Source: Opitutaceae bacterium (lineage in GTDB: Bacteria > Verrucomicrobiota > Verrucomicrobiia > Opitutales > Opitutaceae). From it: a stretch of DNA of 64,000 nucleotides. Shown here in pieces: positions 27,373 through 36,641 of the stretch. The notes under the pieces are model-generated. The model was not told where the DNA came from, ran no database searches, and saw only the letters and a list, made by a program, of their open reading frames with translations. Numbering within the stretch: the first letter of the stretch is position 1; each line of letters opens with the position of its first letter. The DNA is taken from positions 124,001 to 188,000 of the forward strand of contig JAEUGY010000046.1 in NCBI GenBank assembly GCA_016794625.1, written 5' to 3'. The position numbers and the translations under genes were made by a program.

Positions 27373-27408
27373 TGCGAGCCAAGCCTCAGGGCTCGGGCCC
27401 TGCTCGCA
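27373..27408. terminator. GC-rich nested hairpin after gatB
   Basis: Outer stem TGCGAG/CTCGCA (27373-27378 with 27403-27408) encloses CAGGGC-TCGG-GCCCTG (27387-27402). It lies 4 nt past the gatB stop, between convergent genes. There is no T-run, so termination strength is uncertain. Confidence 0.45.
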
Positions 27409-27467
27409 AAATCCGATCCATCCGGGAGCGCCCTGCGAGCACCACCGGATGGAGGGTTACACCGTCA

Positions 27468-28331
27468 CTAGACCGAACACAGCTTGATCGCTTCCTCCAA
27501 GGACGTGAGGGGGTCCCGTTTCGGGATGAACTCCTGACCGATGAAGCCGGTGTAGCCGGTGGCCTTGATCGCACGCATGATAGCCGGGTAGAACAGCTCC
27601 TGGGTTTCGTCGATCTCGTTGCGACCGGGATTTCCGCCCGTGTGATAATGTCCGAAATAGGAGTGGTTTGTCTGAATGGTGCGAATGACATCCCCCTCCA
27701 TGATTTGCATATGATAGATGTCGTAGAGCAGTTTGAAGCGCTCTGAACCGACCCGCTTGCAGAGTTCCACGCCCCAGGCGCTGCGATCGCACTGGTAGTC
27801 TTTGTGATTCACGCGGCTGTTGAGCAGTTCCATGCAGACCGTGACGCCGAGTCTCTCCGCTTCACCGACAATCTTCTTGATCCCTTCCGTGCAGATCTCG
27901 AGCCCCTCCTCGTCACTTTGGCCACGACGATTGCCCGAGAAGCAGATGACGCTGGGAACACCGGCGTCGGCGCATTCCTTGATGCGCTCGTGGAAGGCCG
28001 GGATCAGTTTGGCGTGATTTTCCCGGCGATTGAATCCGTCCGGAATGGTGCTGGGGCCATTGGCGATGGCGCAGGTCAGACCGAACTCTTTCAGCACCGG
28101 CCATTCTTTTGGTCCCAGCAGCTCGATCGACTGCAGGCCAAATTTGCTGCCGGCGCGCGCCAAGTCGGCCAGAGGGATCTTGGGATAGCACCATTTACAC
28201 ACCGAATGGCGGATCGGGGACATGGAAGGAGCAGGGGTTGAGGGGTTCGCGCGGGACGATGAAGCAGCCGTGGCGAGCACGGCGCCGGTGAGGGTGACAA
28301 GAGCCTGGCGGCGAGTGACCGGATTTGACAT
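27468..28331 (-). CDS. Exported hydroxypyruvate-isomerase-like TIM-barrel protein
   Basis: 287 residues. N-terminal twin-arginine-type signal (TRRQALVTLTGAVLATAAS), then a xylose-isomerase/AP-endonuclease-2 TIM barrel. Metal-site style motifs are visible: CMELLNSRVNH, LLYDIYHMQIMEGD, YFGHYHTGGNPGRNE and FIGQEFIP. This pattern is close to hydroxypyruvate isomerase. ATG 28331 is chosen because it places the RR signal at the N-terminus. Exported members of this family are common in Planctomycetes and Verrucomicrobia; the real substrate is unknown. Convergent with gatB. Confidence 0.8.
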   Translation of the reverse strand: MSNPVTRRQALVTLTGAVLATAASSSRANPSTPAPSMSPIRHSVCKWCYPKIPLADLARAGSKFGLQSIELLGPKEWPVLKEFGLTCAIANGPSTIPDGFNRRENHAKLIPAFHERIKECADAGVPSVICFSGNRRGQSDEEGLEICTEGIKKIVGEAERLGVTVCMELLNSRVNHKDYQCDRSAWGVELCKRVGSERFKLLYDIYHMQIMEGDVIRTIQTNHSYFGHYHTGGNPGRNEIDETQELFYPAIMRAIKATGYTGFIGQEFIPKRDPLTSLEEAIKLCSV

Positions 28332-28470
28332 CGTGGAGAACCGTGCCGGAGCAGCTCTCCGACCGCAAGCCCGGTCCGGGCCGGAAATGTGACCTTGGGA
28401 TAACATTCAGCAGCCGCGTGGGCGAAGGGCGTTGCCAGCGTGAGGCCGGGCGTTTGCCTTCGTTGAGCCC

Positions 28471-31400
28471 GTGAGCAAGAGCGTCATCAAGCCCCTGATT
28501 GGATTTCTGCTGGCAGCGATCGGCCTGACCGTCGTGCTTTACCTCTTTGGGCTTGGATTCCGTCCCGATGTGACCCTCGCGCCCGCCGCGCCGGATCCGG
28601 AACAACTGGCCGAAGTCGAGCGGTCAAGGAACCTCACCCTCAACCGCGACCATCCCCCGAGAATCCAGCGGGATGTCGACTATGCCGTCGGTCGTAGCGC
28701 CCCGTGGTGGCCCAAGGGTGAGGCCCCGGTTCTCGCGCAGCTGGTGCAGGAAGGGAAGCTGCCACCGGTCGAGGTGCGGGTGGGAGCTGAACCGGTCGTA
28801 CTTGAGGGCGTGGAAGGAACGGGCCGATTCGGAGGCACCTGGCAGCGGCTTGCGGTTTCGAATGCCGACGTCAACACCATCTCCTGGCGCCTCTCCGGCG
28901 GGAATCTCGTCCGGTGGTCGCCGGAAGGGTATCCAATCGTCCCGCACGTAGCCAAGTCGTGGCAGGCCTCGCCCGACTTTCGATCGTTCACGTTTTTCCT
29001 GCGGCGCGGGCTCCGTTGGTCCGACGGGGTTCCGTTCACGGCGGACGATCTTGTCTACTGGTACCGGGACGAAGTCCTGTTCTTCGAGGCCGCTCCGCGG
29101 CTGCTGCGCAACGCAGCCGGGCAGGGAGCGGTGGAGAAGGTCGATGACTTCACCGTGCGATTCGTCTTTGATCAGCCCAATCCCCTCTTCATCGAGCGAC
29201 TCGCCTCATACGCCCAGAATCCAGTCGAATATTCCGAGTACTGCACGCCGGCCCACTACCTGCGCCAGTTCCATCCCCGGTTGGGTGACCAGGCGCTCAT
29301 CCAGCGCCACATGCAGGCGTTCCAGCTCTCCAGCACCCGGGCGGTGTATCAGCGAATCCGTCAGTGGAACAATCCCGATCATCCGCGACTGTGGCCCTGG
29401 GTGTATCGCAACTACACCGCCAACGCCCCGTTTGTGTTTGTCCGCAACCCCTATTACGGGGCGGTTGACGGGGTGGGGAATCAACTCCCCTACCTCGACC
29501 GGCTTGTCATGGACATCCGGCCGAACAACCTGTTTGGCCTGACGGCGTCGACCGGGCAGCTTTCGATGCAGGACCGCTTCATGCGGTATGAGGACCACGT
29601 TCTCCTGATGAGCGCCGCCCGCCCGAATGGTTACTCGGTCTATCACTGGTATCAGGGCACGCGGTCGCCCTTCACGATCTATCCTGTCATCAACCGTCGG
29701 GCGGACCCCGAACGCCCGGAGACGGAATGGAAAGTGAAACTGCTGAATGACCGTCGTTTTCGACAGGCCCTGTCGCTGGCGATCAACCGCAAGGACATCA
29801 TTGACGCCCTTTTCAACGGTCAGGGCGAACCCGCCCAGATCGATCCCGGTCCCCAGTCTGACTACTACAACGAAGCCTTGTTCAAGAGTTTCACGGAGTA
29901 CGATCCGGCCCGTGCGGGAGCGATTCTGGATTCACTGGGTCTGACGGAGCGCGACAGCGACGGATTCCGGAAATTTCCGGATGGCACGCGGATGGTGTGG
30001 TACCTGAACATGACTGAGTTCACGGGAAATGATCCCGCGCAGTTTGTGGTGGATGACTGGGCCCGGGTTGGAATCCGCTGTATCCAGCGAGTGCGGGCCA
30101 GGCCGCTGTTTTACGCGGAGAAGGCGGCTTTTGAGCATGACTTCACGGTTTGGACCGGGGAGAGCGAAGCCATGCCGCTGGTCGAGTCGCGCAACTTTGT
30201 GCCCACGTATGTCGAGTCGTTCTTTGCCCCGGGTTACGGGCAGTGGTACCAGTTTGGCGGCGTCTTTGGCGACCCAAGGGCGAACAAGCCGGGATCGATG
30301 GAACCGCCGCCGGGGCACCCCCTGAGGAGAAACATGGAGCGATTGGAGAAGATTTTCCAGGAGGCCGATCCGGTTCGCCGCATCGCTCTCTTTCAGGAGA
30401 TCCAGAAGAGCAACGCGGAGGAGGTCTGGCACATCAGCCTGACTACGTCGCCCCCCCAGCTGGTGGTCGTCAAGGATGGCTTTCGCAATGTACCCCGTAA
30501 TGTGATCACCGGGGCGATCTGGATGTCGCCCGCCAATGGTGGAATGGAAACCTACTTTTGGGATCAACCCCATGATCCCCCTTCGACGGTCGCCGCCACC
30601 CGGGGCGCCATGTTGAGCGTCGAGAGCGATCCGGCCATTCTGCTTGCCCGTGAAGGAAAGCGAGCGGCGGACGGAGCGGTGCCGGCACCCGGATCCTGGC
30701 TGGCGGGCCTGCTTCGGTTTTTGCTGATGGGCTCGTTGGTCCTCGTTGTCATCCTGGCGGCGGCCCGCCATCCCTTCATCGGCCGGCGCCTTGTGCTCAT
30801 GGTGCCCACGCTGGGCGTTGTTTCCGTCATCATCTTTGTCATTGTCCAGCTGCCGCCCGGCGACTTCGCCCACTCCCGCATCCTCGAACTGCAAATGCAG
30901 GGAACCTCGACCTCGGACCAGATGGTGACGGATTTACGGAACGATTTTCACCTCAACGAATCGATGGCGAAGCGTTACCTGCGCTGGGTGGGCGTCTATT
31001 GGTTCCTCGGGTTCAAGGCTGAGGACGCGGGGCTGCTCCAGGGCAATCTTGGGCTTTCCATGGAGCACAACCGCTCGGTGAATTCCGTGGTCGGCGACCG
31101 GATCGTGCTGACGGTGATCGTGTCGCTGGCGACCCTGCTGTTCACCTGGATCCTCGCCCTTCCGACCGGAATCTACTCAGCGGTGCGTCAGTATTCGGTC
31201 GGTGACTACGTCCTGACCTTCCTCGGATTTCTCGGCATGTCGGTGCCCGGATTTCTGCTCGCCATTGTGCTGATGTATGTGGCCAACCAGTGGCTGGGTC
31301 TGTCCGTTTCCGGGCTCTTTTCCCCCGAGTACGCCACGACCTCCGACTGGAGCTGGGGCAAGGTGGCGGACCTGGCGCGTCACGTCTGGGTGCCGGTGGT

Positions 31401-31797
31401 GGTGCTGGGGTTTGGGGGCACCGCGGGCATGATTCGCGTCATGCGCGCCAACTTGCTGGATGAATTGAGAAAACCCTACGTGACGACGGCGCGGGCGAAG
31501 GGAGTCCGGCCGCTGCGGCTGCTGTTCAAGTATCCCGTGCGCATGGCCTTGAATCCGTTTGTTTCGGGCCTCGGCGCGCTCTTTCCACAGCTGGTGTCGG
31601 GCGGAGCCATTGTGGCCTTGGTGTTGAGTTTGCCGATGGTCGGTCCGGTGATGCTGGATGCCCTGCTCGCCGAGGACATCTACCTGGCCGGTTCGATGCT
31701 CATGGTCATGAGTGTGCTCGGGGTTTTTGGCACCTTGGTCAGTGATCTCCTGCTGCTCTGGCTCGACCCGAGGATTCGCATCGGTGGATCGAAGTAG
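28471..31797 (+). CDS. Fusion of peptide-type solute-binding protein and DppB-like permease
   Basis: A single 1108-residue chain from GTG 28471. One membrane helix at about 8-27 anchors the N-terminus. Residues about 105-700 form a family-5 (DppA/OppA-type) binding protein: SPDFRSFTFFLRRGLRWSDG, then FRQALSLAINRKDIID. From about 740 the chain is a DppB/OppB-type permease: a first helix near 745, RRLVLMVPTLGVVSVIIF, then the core helices to residue 1106 with the coupling EAA-like stretch TTARAKGVRPLRLLFKYP. No second permease (DppC) or ATPase gene follows, so the rest of the importer must be encoded elsewhere. Confidence 0.9.
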   Translation: MSKSVIKPLIGFLLAAIGLTVVLYLFGLGFRPDVTLAPAAPDPEQLAEVERSRNLTLNRDHPPRIQRDVDYAVGRSAPWWPKGEAPVLAQLVQEGKLPPVEVRVGAEPVVLEGVEGTGRFGGTWQRLAVSNADVNTISWRLSGGNLVRWSPEGYPIVPHVAKSWQASPDFRSFTFFLRRGLRWSDGVPFTADDLVYWYRDEVLFFEAAPRLLRNAAGQGAVEKVDDFTVRFVFDQPNPLFIERLASYAQNPVEYSEYCTPAHYLRQFHPRLGDQALIQRHMQAFQLSSTRAVYQRIRQWNNPDHPRLWPWVYRNYTANAPFVFVRNPYYGAVDGVGNQLPYLDRLVMDIRPNNLFGLTASTGQLSMQDRFMRYEDHVLLMSAARPNGYSVYHWYQGTRSPFTIYPVINRRADPERPETEWKVKLLNDRRFRQALSLAINRKDIIDALFNGQGEPAQIDPGPQSDYYNEALFKSFTEYDPARAGAILDSLGLTERDSDGFRKFPDGTRMVWYLNMTEFTGNDPAQFVVDDWARVGIRCIQRVRARPLFYAEKAAFEHDFTVWTGESEAMPLVESRNFVPTYVESFFAPGYGQWYQFGGVFGDPRANKPGSMEPPPGHPLRRNMERLEKIFQEADPVRRIALFQEIQKSNAEEVWHISLTTSPPQLVVVKDGFRNVPRNVITGAIWMSPANGGMETYFWDQPHDPPSTVAATRGAMLSVESDPAILLAREGKRAADGAVPAPGSWLAGLLRFLLMGSLVLVVILAAARHPFIGRRLVLMVPTLGVVSVIIFVIVQLPPGDFAHSRILELQMQGTSTSDQMVTDLRNDFHLNESMAKRYLRWVGVYWFLGFKAEDAGLLQGNLGLSMEHNRSVNSVVGDRIVLTVIVSLATLLFTWILALPTGIYSAVRQYSVGDYVLTFLGFLGMSVPGFLLAIVLMYVANQWLGLSVSGLFSPEYATTSDWSWGKVADLARHVWVPVVVLGFGGTAGMIRVMRANLLDELRKPYVTTARAKGVRPLRLLFKYPVRMALNPFVSGLGALFPQLVSGGAIVALVLSLPMVGPVMLDALLAEDIYLAGSMLMVMSVLGVFGTLVSDLLLLWLDPRIRIGGSK

Positions 31798-31851
31798 GCA
31801 GGCTCCGTGTCCTGCGCTTGCGCGGAAGGATTTTCGAAGTCACGGTGTGGC

Positions 31852-32607
31852 ATGATTCCCACATCGGAGCATAACCCTGGTAGTCTCAGCCGTCGGGACG
31901 CACTTCGCATGATCGGGGGGGCAGGCGTTGCGGTGTTGGCGGCGGCGGGCACCTCCCGGGTTGGGGCGGAGCCCGTGGCAAAACAAAGCACCGTGCAGCC
32001 GTTTGTCTTGCCGCCCCTTGGATTTGCGTTCGGGGCCCTTGAGCCTCACCTCGATGCCCGGACCATGGAGATTCACCATGGCCGTCACCACAAAGCCTAT
32101 GTCGATAATGCAAACCGCGCTCTGCAGGATCATCCCGGTCTGAAGACGCGCACCGGTGAATCGTTGATGGAGGATCTGGCCGGGCTTCCCGAGACCGTCC
32201 GGACTGCGGTGCGCAACAACGTCGGGGGCCACCTCAATCACAGCCTCTTCTGGGCCTTGCTGACCCCGGGCGGTGCCCAGAGTCCCGGCCCCGAACTGAC
32301 CGCGGCGATCCGCGCGTCGTTCGGTTCACTCGAAGGGTTGCGCGATCAGTTCAACGACGCCGCGCTCAAGCGATTCGGCAGCGGTTGGGCGTGGTTGGTT
32401 TATCAAGGCGGACAGCTCCGGATATTGACGACGCCGAACCAAGACTCGCCGCTTTCCGAGCGGGCCTTCCCCGTGATCGGACTCGATGTTTGGGAGCACG
32501 CCTATTACCTCGCCTATCAGAACCGCCGCGGGGATTACGCAAAGGCGTTCTGGAATGTGCTCAACTGGACGGCCGTGGACCAGCGTTACGCTCTGGCCCG
32601 TTCTTAG
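31852..32607 (+). CDS. Superoxide dismutase (Fe/Mn type) with Tat signal
   Basis: 251 residues from ATG 31852. A twin-arginine signal, SRRDALRMIGGAGVAVLAAA, precedes the mature enzyme, so the protein is probably exported folded. Metal ligands can be placed: His in the first helix (EIHHGRHHKAYVDN region), His in LNHSLFW, and Asp and His in GLDVWEHAYY. It lies 54 bp after the SBP-permease fusion. Fe versus Mn preference cannot be decided here. Start uncertainty: a GTG 15 codons upstream would disturb the signal. Confidence 0.93.
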   Translation: MIPTSEHNPGSLSRRDALRMIGGAGVAVLAAAGTSRVGAEPVAKQSTVQPFVLPPLGFAFGALEPHLDARTMEIHHGRHHKAYVDNANRALQDHPGLKTRTGESLMEDLAGLPETVRTAVRNNVGGHLNHSLFWALLTPGGAQSPGPELTAAIRASFGSLEGLRDQFNDAALKRFGSGWAWLVYQGGQLRILTTPNQDSPLSERAFPVIGLDVWEHAYYLAYQNRRGDYAKAFWNVLNWTAVDQRYALARS

Positions 32608-32636
32608 CCGCGGATCCCGGGTCCGCGCTGGCGTTC

Positions 32637-32667
32637 AAAAAAAACCCGCCTGCGAAGAGGCGGGTTT
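32637..32667 (-). terminator. Terminator of the Fur-family gene (possibly bidirectional)
   Basis: 10-bp stem (32658-32667 with 32642-32651), 6-nt loop, then eight T on the minus strand. It lies between the convergent sod and fur-like genes; on the plus strand the stem is followed only by TT, so it works best for the regulator gene. Confidence 0.85.
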
Positions 32668-32694
32668 CCAAGTATTAATTGTCAAAGCTCTGAC

Positions 32695-33225
32695 CTACGA
32701 GTTTGCGTCGTTGGTCAGGCGGCCAGCGCCCTCAACTTTGGCGCCGGGACTCACGGCAAAAAATTCGACCATGTGGCCAATGTCGCTGTACCCGCGGGAT
32801 TTCAGCACATCTTCCACGCGCTTGATGGCGGAGTTCAATTCGGCGGTGGTTTGCGGATCCAATTGCTCCATCGAATTCGTGACTTTGCAAACCACATGAT
32901 AGGTGGTCTCGCCCGCGAGGTTGATCTGCCACAAACTGGTGCCATTGTGAAAGAAGCAACGACGAACGAGATCGAGCTCCTCAAAGGCGGCCAAACAACG
33001 ATAGACCGTGACGAGATCACAGAACGTGTTGCCCTTTAGGTCATTGTGGATTTGCTCAATGCTGGCGGGTTGTTCCCGCCGGATGAGTGCGTTCAGAATC
33101 GCAATGCGCGGTTGTGTGATGCGCAAACCCGCGGCTCGCAAACGAGCAACGGCAACTTCAATCGGCGTACCCGCAGCGGAAGCTTCCGAGGCGAGTGCGG
33201 TGTTTGTTTCTGGAGTATCGATCAT
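32695..33225 (-). CDS. Fur-family transcriptional regulator with degenerate metal sites
   Basis: 176 residues from ATG 33225 (a GTG ten codons earlier is possible). The winged helix reads LRITQPRIAILNALI, then PASIEQIHNDL and FCDLVTVYRCLAAFEELDLV, matching Fur/Zur/PerR. The C-terminal dimerisation domain is present, but the usual metal clusters are not: where Fur has HHDH and two CxxC pairs, this protein reads ETTYHVVCKVTNSMEQ with single His and Cys. It may have another ligand set or no metal response. Convergent with the exported superoxide dismutase gene. Confidence 0.85.
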   Translation of the reverse strand: MIDTPETNTALASEASAAGTPIEVAVARLRAAGLRITQPRIAILNALIRREQPASIEQIHNDLKGNTFCDLVTVYRCLAAFEELDLVRRCFFHNGTSLWQINLAGETTYHVVCKVTNSMEQLDPQTTAELNSAIKRVEDVLKSRGYSDIGHMVEFFAVSPGAKVEGAGRLTNDANS

Positions 33226-33291
33226 GGTTAATGGTTTGAAAGAAAGCGGCGCCACCGTCCCGACGCAAATTGGAAATCTACGTATTAGGGG

Positions 33292-33319
33292 TAATTAATT
33301 GCTGTGACTTGCGTTACAA
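33292..33319 (-). promoter_or_regulatory. Candidate promoter of the Fur-family gene
   Basis: On the minus strand TTGTAA (33314-33319) and TAATTA (33292-33297) are spaced 16 nt, a plausible -35/-10 pair about 67 bp before the ATG. The AT-rich TAATTAATTAC around the -10 could also hold an operator. Confidence 0.35.
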
Positions 33320-33415
33320 GAAAAGTCGTCGATTGGAATCTAGGTCAACTTTGCGATTGGATGCAAGCGGATGATTGCGGAAGCGCGCATGCTATGCAGA
33401 CTCCCCCGACAGCCC

Positions 33416-33856
33416 ATGCAGGATTTGGATTTTGAAGAGATCATCGAATTGATATGCAAGGAAGATGCGCGCTTTGACCGTAAGGCGTACGCCTTTACTC
33501 GTCACGGACTTGATCACGCCGTGAAGGAGCTCAAGAAGCGCGACACCGACCGGGCGCTACGGTCGTTGCATGTGACTGGCCCGGAATTGCTCGATGGCTT
33601 GCGGGCGTATGCGTTGGATCAATTTGGCCCGCTGGCGATCACGGTTCTCCACGGCTGGGGCATCCGATCCTGTTCCGATTTTGGAGATATCGTTTTCAGC
33701 CTGATTGAATACAGCGTTTTTTCGAAAACCGAGAACGACCGTCGCGAAGATTTTGCGGATATCTACACGTTTGAAGATGCCTTCGTGAAGCCGTTTCTCC
33801 CGAAACACCCGAGACCGGCGGCGTGGCCGAAAGTCGTTTTCGGAGAAGCCGTCTAG
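33416..33856 (+). CDS. Minf_1886-family conserved protein
   Basis: 146 residues of unknown function. The family pattern is clear: MQDLDFEEIIELIC at the start, then YAFTRHGLDHAVKEL, HVTGPELLDGLRAYALDQFGPLA, WGIRSCSDFGDIVF and REDFADIYTFEDAF. I know this family only from Planctomycetes and Verrucomicrobia, so it is the best lineage marker in the window. ATG 33416 is chosen because the conserved part begins there. Followed 65 bp later by an M16 peptidase. Confidence 0.9.
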   Translation: MQDLDFEEIIELICKEDARFDRKAYAFTRHGLDHAVKELKKRDTDRALRSLHVTGPELLDGLRAYALDQFGPLAITVLHGWGIRSCSDFGDIVFSLIEYSVFSKTENDRREDFADIYTFEDAFVKPFLPKHPRPAAWPKVVFGEAV

Positions 33857-33921
33857 GCAAAATGTCCGGAGCGTCGGATCGGAGGCAGGCTCTGCGTTCC
33901 GATCTGCGGAGCACACTTTCC

Positions 33922-36489
33922 ATGTCAAAGTCACCGTTGTCGAAGAGGTCCGATTCCAACTTGCTTGATGCGTTCTGGAAGGAGCATGTGGATCGTTGGG
34001 TCCTTCCGAACGGATTGACCCTGATCGTCAAGAGCGACCGGTCCGCGGCGCTGGCCTCCGTCCAGATCTGGGTCAAGACGGGGTCGATTCACGAAGGGGA
34101 TCTGCTTGGCGCCGGGCTCTCGCATTACTTGGAGCACATGCTTTTCAAGGGAACGGAAAAACGCGCCGGTCGGGAAATCAGCGCCACCGTCCAGGCGCAC
34201 GGCGGTTACATCAACGCCTACACCACCTTTGACCGGACCGTGTATTACATCGACCTTCCCAGCGAGCACGTGGAGGTGGCGGTGGATGTGCTCGCTGACG
34301 CCGTTTTCCGCTCCACGCTGCCCGCCGAGGAGGTCGAGAGGGAAAAGAATGTCATTTTGCGTGAGATCGACATGGGGCGCGATGACCCTGACCAACGCCT
34401 GGGCGAGACCCTGTTCGAGACCGCCTTCAAGGTTCACCCCTACCGTCTGCCGATCATCGGCCATCGGGAGATCTTCTCCGGCGTCGGGAGGGATGAGCTG
34501 GTGTCGTATTATAAGAATAGATACGTTCCGAACAATGCCGTGGTCGTGGTGGTGGGCGATGTGGATCCTCTGGCGGTGCGGACCATGGTGGAGAATCACC
34601 TCGGCACGCTCCCGCGCGGACGGCTGGCCCCGGTGCAGGTTCCCGATGAGTCCCGGGCGCTGGCTCCGCGCGAGGATCATCGCTACGAGGGGGTTGAGCT
34701 GACGCGGGCCGGACTGGCCTGGCAGATCCCGGGGTTGACCCACGAAGACGCACCGGGTCTCGAACTTCTGGCGATGGTCCTGGGGGCGGGCGACAGCTCG
34801 TTGTTCTGGCGTGAGATTCGCGAGAAGGCGCGATTGGTCCATTCGATCGACGCCACCAGCTGGAATCCGGGCACGGCCGGGCTGTTCTACGTGTCCTTCA
34901 CCTGCGAGTCGGGAAAGCGAGACGAAGCGACCCGGGCCGTCGAACGCACGCTTGCCGGGGCGGTGCGGTCCGGTTTCGCCCCGTCGCAGATCAAAAAGGC
35001 GATCCGGCAGCTTACGGTGGGTGAGATCAACACGAGAAAGACCATGTCGGGTCAGGCCTCGCGACTCGGTGCCGCCGAGGTGGTGGTGGGTGATCTGTAT
35101 TTCACCCGAACGTACTTTGAACGGATCCGCCGCGTGACGTCGGCCGACTTGGTTCGACTGATCCGCACCTACCTGGTGGCGCAGACCCGCACCGCGGTGT
35201 CGATCAGCCCGCTCGCGGAGGCGCCCGCCAGAACAGGGACGGCGCCGATGCGACCGGTGACAAAAGGGTTTGAGGAAATCACGCTGCCGAACGGGGCGCG
35301 TTTGTTGCTGCAGCCGGATTCCCGGATTCCCAATCTGCACCTGCGCATGGCGTTTCTGGGCGGACCCGCCCTGGAGACGGCCGGCAGGCGAGGAGCGTCC
35401 GCGTTGTTCGCGACCCTCCTCACAAAGGATACGCGTCGCCGCAGTGCGGCGGCGGTGGCCCAGCGAATCGAGGAAGTGGGGGGAGCTTTCGGTTCATTCA
35501 GCGGCAACAATGCACTCGGACTCTCGCTCGAGGTTTTGCCGACGGACGCCATCCGGGCGATTGAGTTGCTCGGTGATGCGGTGCTGACGCCGGTCTTCAA
35601 TCCGCAGACTTTTGAAACCGAGCGGGCGGCCCAGTTGGCCGATCTGCAGCAGGATGCCGATGATGTCGTGACCTATGGGCGGAAACTCCTCCGTCGACGC
35701 TTTTTTGGCGACCATCCATTGGCGATGGACTCACACGGAGATCCCGCCGGGCTGAGTGCGCTGAAGCCGGCCGACCTGAAGGAACTGCATCGGCGCGTCG
35801 TCGTGGCGAGAAACACCGTCCTGGCGGTGGCCGGAGATTTTTCTCCGAAGGACCTCGTGCCACGGTTGAAGAGGCTACTGAACAAGCTTCCAAGAACCGC
35901 GCCTCCACCGGCGCCCCCGCTGTTTTCCGGACCGCCCGAGGCCTTGGAGGCCGTGGAGCTGCAGCCACGAGAACAAGCCGTGGTCTTCCAAGGTTTTCCC
36001 GGTCCTGGTGCGATTGATACCGACTTGTATGTGGCCGATGTGGCCGACGAGTTGTTCAGCGGCATGGCCTCCCGATTGTTTGAACGAGTCCGCGAACAAA
36101 AGGGGCTCGCCTACTTCGTGCGGTCCAGCCGGGTGATTGGACTGCGCGGTGGGCTGTTCTATTTTTATGCCGGGACGGCGCCGGCCCATGTCGATGAAGT
36201 GTTGTCGGAAATTCATGCAGAGATCGGCCGGGTAGCGGCTGGAAATGTGGAACCCGCCGAGTTGAAGCGCTGCCAGGTGCGACTCAAAGCCGGCAAACGG
36301 CAGTCCATGCAGACGAACGCGAGCCGCGCCATGCAGGCGGCGCTCAACGCTCTCTACGGACTTCCGGTCAACGACTGGAAGGACTTCGATCAGAGGATCG
36401 ATGCCGTGACGATCGACGATCTTGCCCGCTTTGCCCGTTCCTACCTCCGGCCGGAGAAACGCGTGCAATTGGTCGTTCGTCCGGCGTGA
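33922..36489 (+). CDS. Two-domain M16 zinc metallopeptidase
   Basis: 855 residues holding two M16 modules. The first has the inverted zinc motif HYLEH (68-72) and the third ligand Glu148 in ILREID. The second half (about 450-855) begins FEEITLPNGARLLLQPD, lacks the HxxEH motif and ends with a typical inactive partner domain. This layout is the fused form of the PqqL/YmxG-type pair. No signal peptide is obvious with the chosen ATG; starts at 33862 and 33823 are alternatives. The substrate is unknown. Confidence 0.9.
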   Translation: MSKSPLSKRSDSNLLDAFWKEHVDRWVLPNGLTLIVKSDRSAALASVQIWVKTGSIHEGDLLGAGLSHYLEHMLFKGTEKRAGREISATVQAHGGYINAYTTFDRTVYYIDLPSEHVEVAVDVLADAVFRSTLPAEEVEREKNVILREIDMGRDDPDQRLGETLFETAFKVHPYRLPIIGHREIFSGVGRDELVSYYKNRYVPNNAVVVVVGDVDPLAVRTMVENHLGTLPRGRLAPVQVPDESRALAPREDHRYEGVELTRAGLAWQIPGLTHEDAPGLELLAMVLGAGDSSLFWREIREKARLVHSIDATSWNPGTAGLFYVSFTCESGKRDEATRAVERTLAGAVRSGFAPSQIKKAIRQLTVGEINTRKTMSGQASRLGAAEVVVGDLYFTRTYFERIRRVTSADLVRLIRTYLVAQTRTAVSISPLAEAPARTGTAPMRPVTKGFEEITLPNGARLLLQPDSRIPNLHLRMAFLGGPALETAGRRGASALFATLLTKDTRRRSAAAVAQRIEEVGGAFGSFSGNNALGLSLEVLPTDAIRAIELLGDAVLTPVFNPQTFETERAAQLADLQQDADDVVTYGRKLLRRRFFGDHPLAMDSHGDPAGLSALKPADLKELHRRVVVARNTVLAVAGDFSPKDLVPRLKRLLNKLPRTAPPPAPPLFSGPPEALEAVELQPREQAVVFQGFPGPGAIDTDLYVADVADELFSGMASRLFERVREQKGLAYFVRSSRVIGLRGGLFYFYAGTAPAHVDEVLSEIHAEIGRVAAGNVEPAELKRCQVRLKAGKRQSMQTNASRAMQAALNALYGLPVNDWKDFDQRIDAVTIDDLARFARSYLRPEKRVQLVVRPA

Positions 36490-36641
36490 TGCTCCAACTC
36501 CGGAACGACGGATACCGCTGGCGAACGGGAGCGCCGGCGCACCGGACAGCGATCCAGAAAGCAGACCTAGCCCTAAAAGGGGCTTAAATGCACTCTATTT
36601 GCGATTGAAAGAGGCAGAAGAACCTGCCGAGCTGATGGTGC

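Noticed and set aside
33931..35340. 469-codon open frame on the minus strand
   Set aside because: It lies antisense to the M16 peptidase, which has clear catalytic motifs. Long antisense frames are common in high-G+C coding DNA.
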